A stretch of 64,000 nt of DNA from DASTBU01 sp035711845 (GTDB taxonomy: Bacteria; Acidobacteriota; Vicinamibacteria; Vicinamibacterales; 2-12-FULL-66-21), in NCBI GenBank assembly GCA_035711845.1, contig DASTBU010000075.1:27850-91849 (forward strand), read 5' to 3'. Positions 63,902 through 64,000 of this stretch are shown piece after piece. Made by a program: the position numbers and the translations under genes. Within the stretch, counting starts at the first letter, position 1. Every line of letters starts with the position of its first letter. The notes beneath the pieces are model-generated. The model was not told where the DNA came from and made no database searches. It worked only from the letters and a program-made list of their open reading frames with translations.

Positions 63902-64000
63902 CTACTTCGAATACAACTCGACGATCAGCTGCTCCTGCACGGGCAGGTTGATCTGCGCGCGCGTGGGCAGCGACGCGATCCGGCCCGTCAGGTTGCCGGC
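63902..64000 (-). CDS. rpsD: 30S ribosomal protein S4, C-terminal end (partial)
   Basis: Only 32 codons and the stop are in the window. The end reads QINLPVQEQLIVELYSK, the conserved S4 C-terminus. S4 begins 30S assembly on 16S rRNA and can repress its own operon. rpoA follows at 63780, as in most alpha operons. Confidence 0.95.
   Translation of the reverse strand, partial: AGNLTGRIASLPTRAQINLPVQEQLIVELYSK

Overview
The window is a 64 kb piece of a GC-rich Gram-negative chromosome. Tat export genes, an OmpA-type outer membrane protein, an outer membrane porin-like protein and a complete type IV pilus (T4P) machinery indicate a diderm. The product mix and the cluster order (pilB-T-C-S-R-A, an ABC exporter, then pilD, as in Myxococcus xanthus) suggest an acidobacterium, perhaps of the Vicinamibacteria, but no rRNA is present to confirm that. 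No tRNA, rRNA, CRISPR array or insertion sequence was seen.

Region by region: 1-8.4 kb (+ strand) is the nusA-infB-rbfA-nrnA-truB-rpsO-pnp translation/RNA-decay operon. 8.4-16.1 kb holds a small atypical cupredoxin, an M48 protease, SMC and an S41 (CtpA) protease. 16.1-20.3 kb holds tatA-tatC with a near-consensus promoter, an OmpA-family protein and a HEAT-repeat protein. 20.2-26.7 kb is housekeeping: proS, nadB, aroB, an NtrC-type regulator and a secreted coiled-coil protein.

26.8-54.4 kb is almost entirely type IV pilus genes on the - strand. There are two paralogous minor-pilin sets (pilV-W-X; and fimU-pilV-W-X-pilY1-TPR), an NtrB-like kinase, pilD, a PilHI-like ABC exporter, a VKOR-DsbA disulfide-forming fusion, three pilins, the PilR/PilS pair, and pilC, pilT, pilB. 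A consensus sigma-54 promoter precedes the major pilin, with TGACA/TGTCA boxes upstream, and weaker matches precede the minor pilin operons. This suggests that PilS/PilR and RpoN control the whole system. 53.3-59.2 kb holds a porin-like protein, a YIP1 membrane protein and a MacA/MacB-like efflux set without an ATPase. 59.3-64 kb holds a four-helix-bundle (S23/IVS-type) gene, a divergent EF-G paralogue, and rplQ, rpoA and the end of rpsD.

The most unusual feature is a dispersed family of about twenty short tandem arrays in the spacers. Nearly all have a period of exactly 7 nt, although the unit sequence differs (TCCAGCT, CCAGTTC, ATTCAGC, CCCGAGT, CGCCGTC, ACGTGCG and others). One further array has a period of 8 nt around GCGATCG. 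Several arrays are built as inverted pairs that would fold into long hairpins at gene ends. One inverted pair brackets the S23-type gene, and some arrays run into coding sequence.
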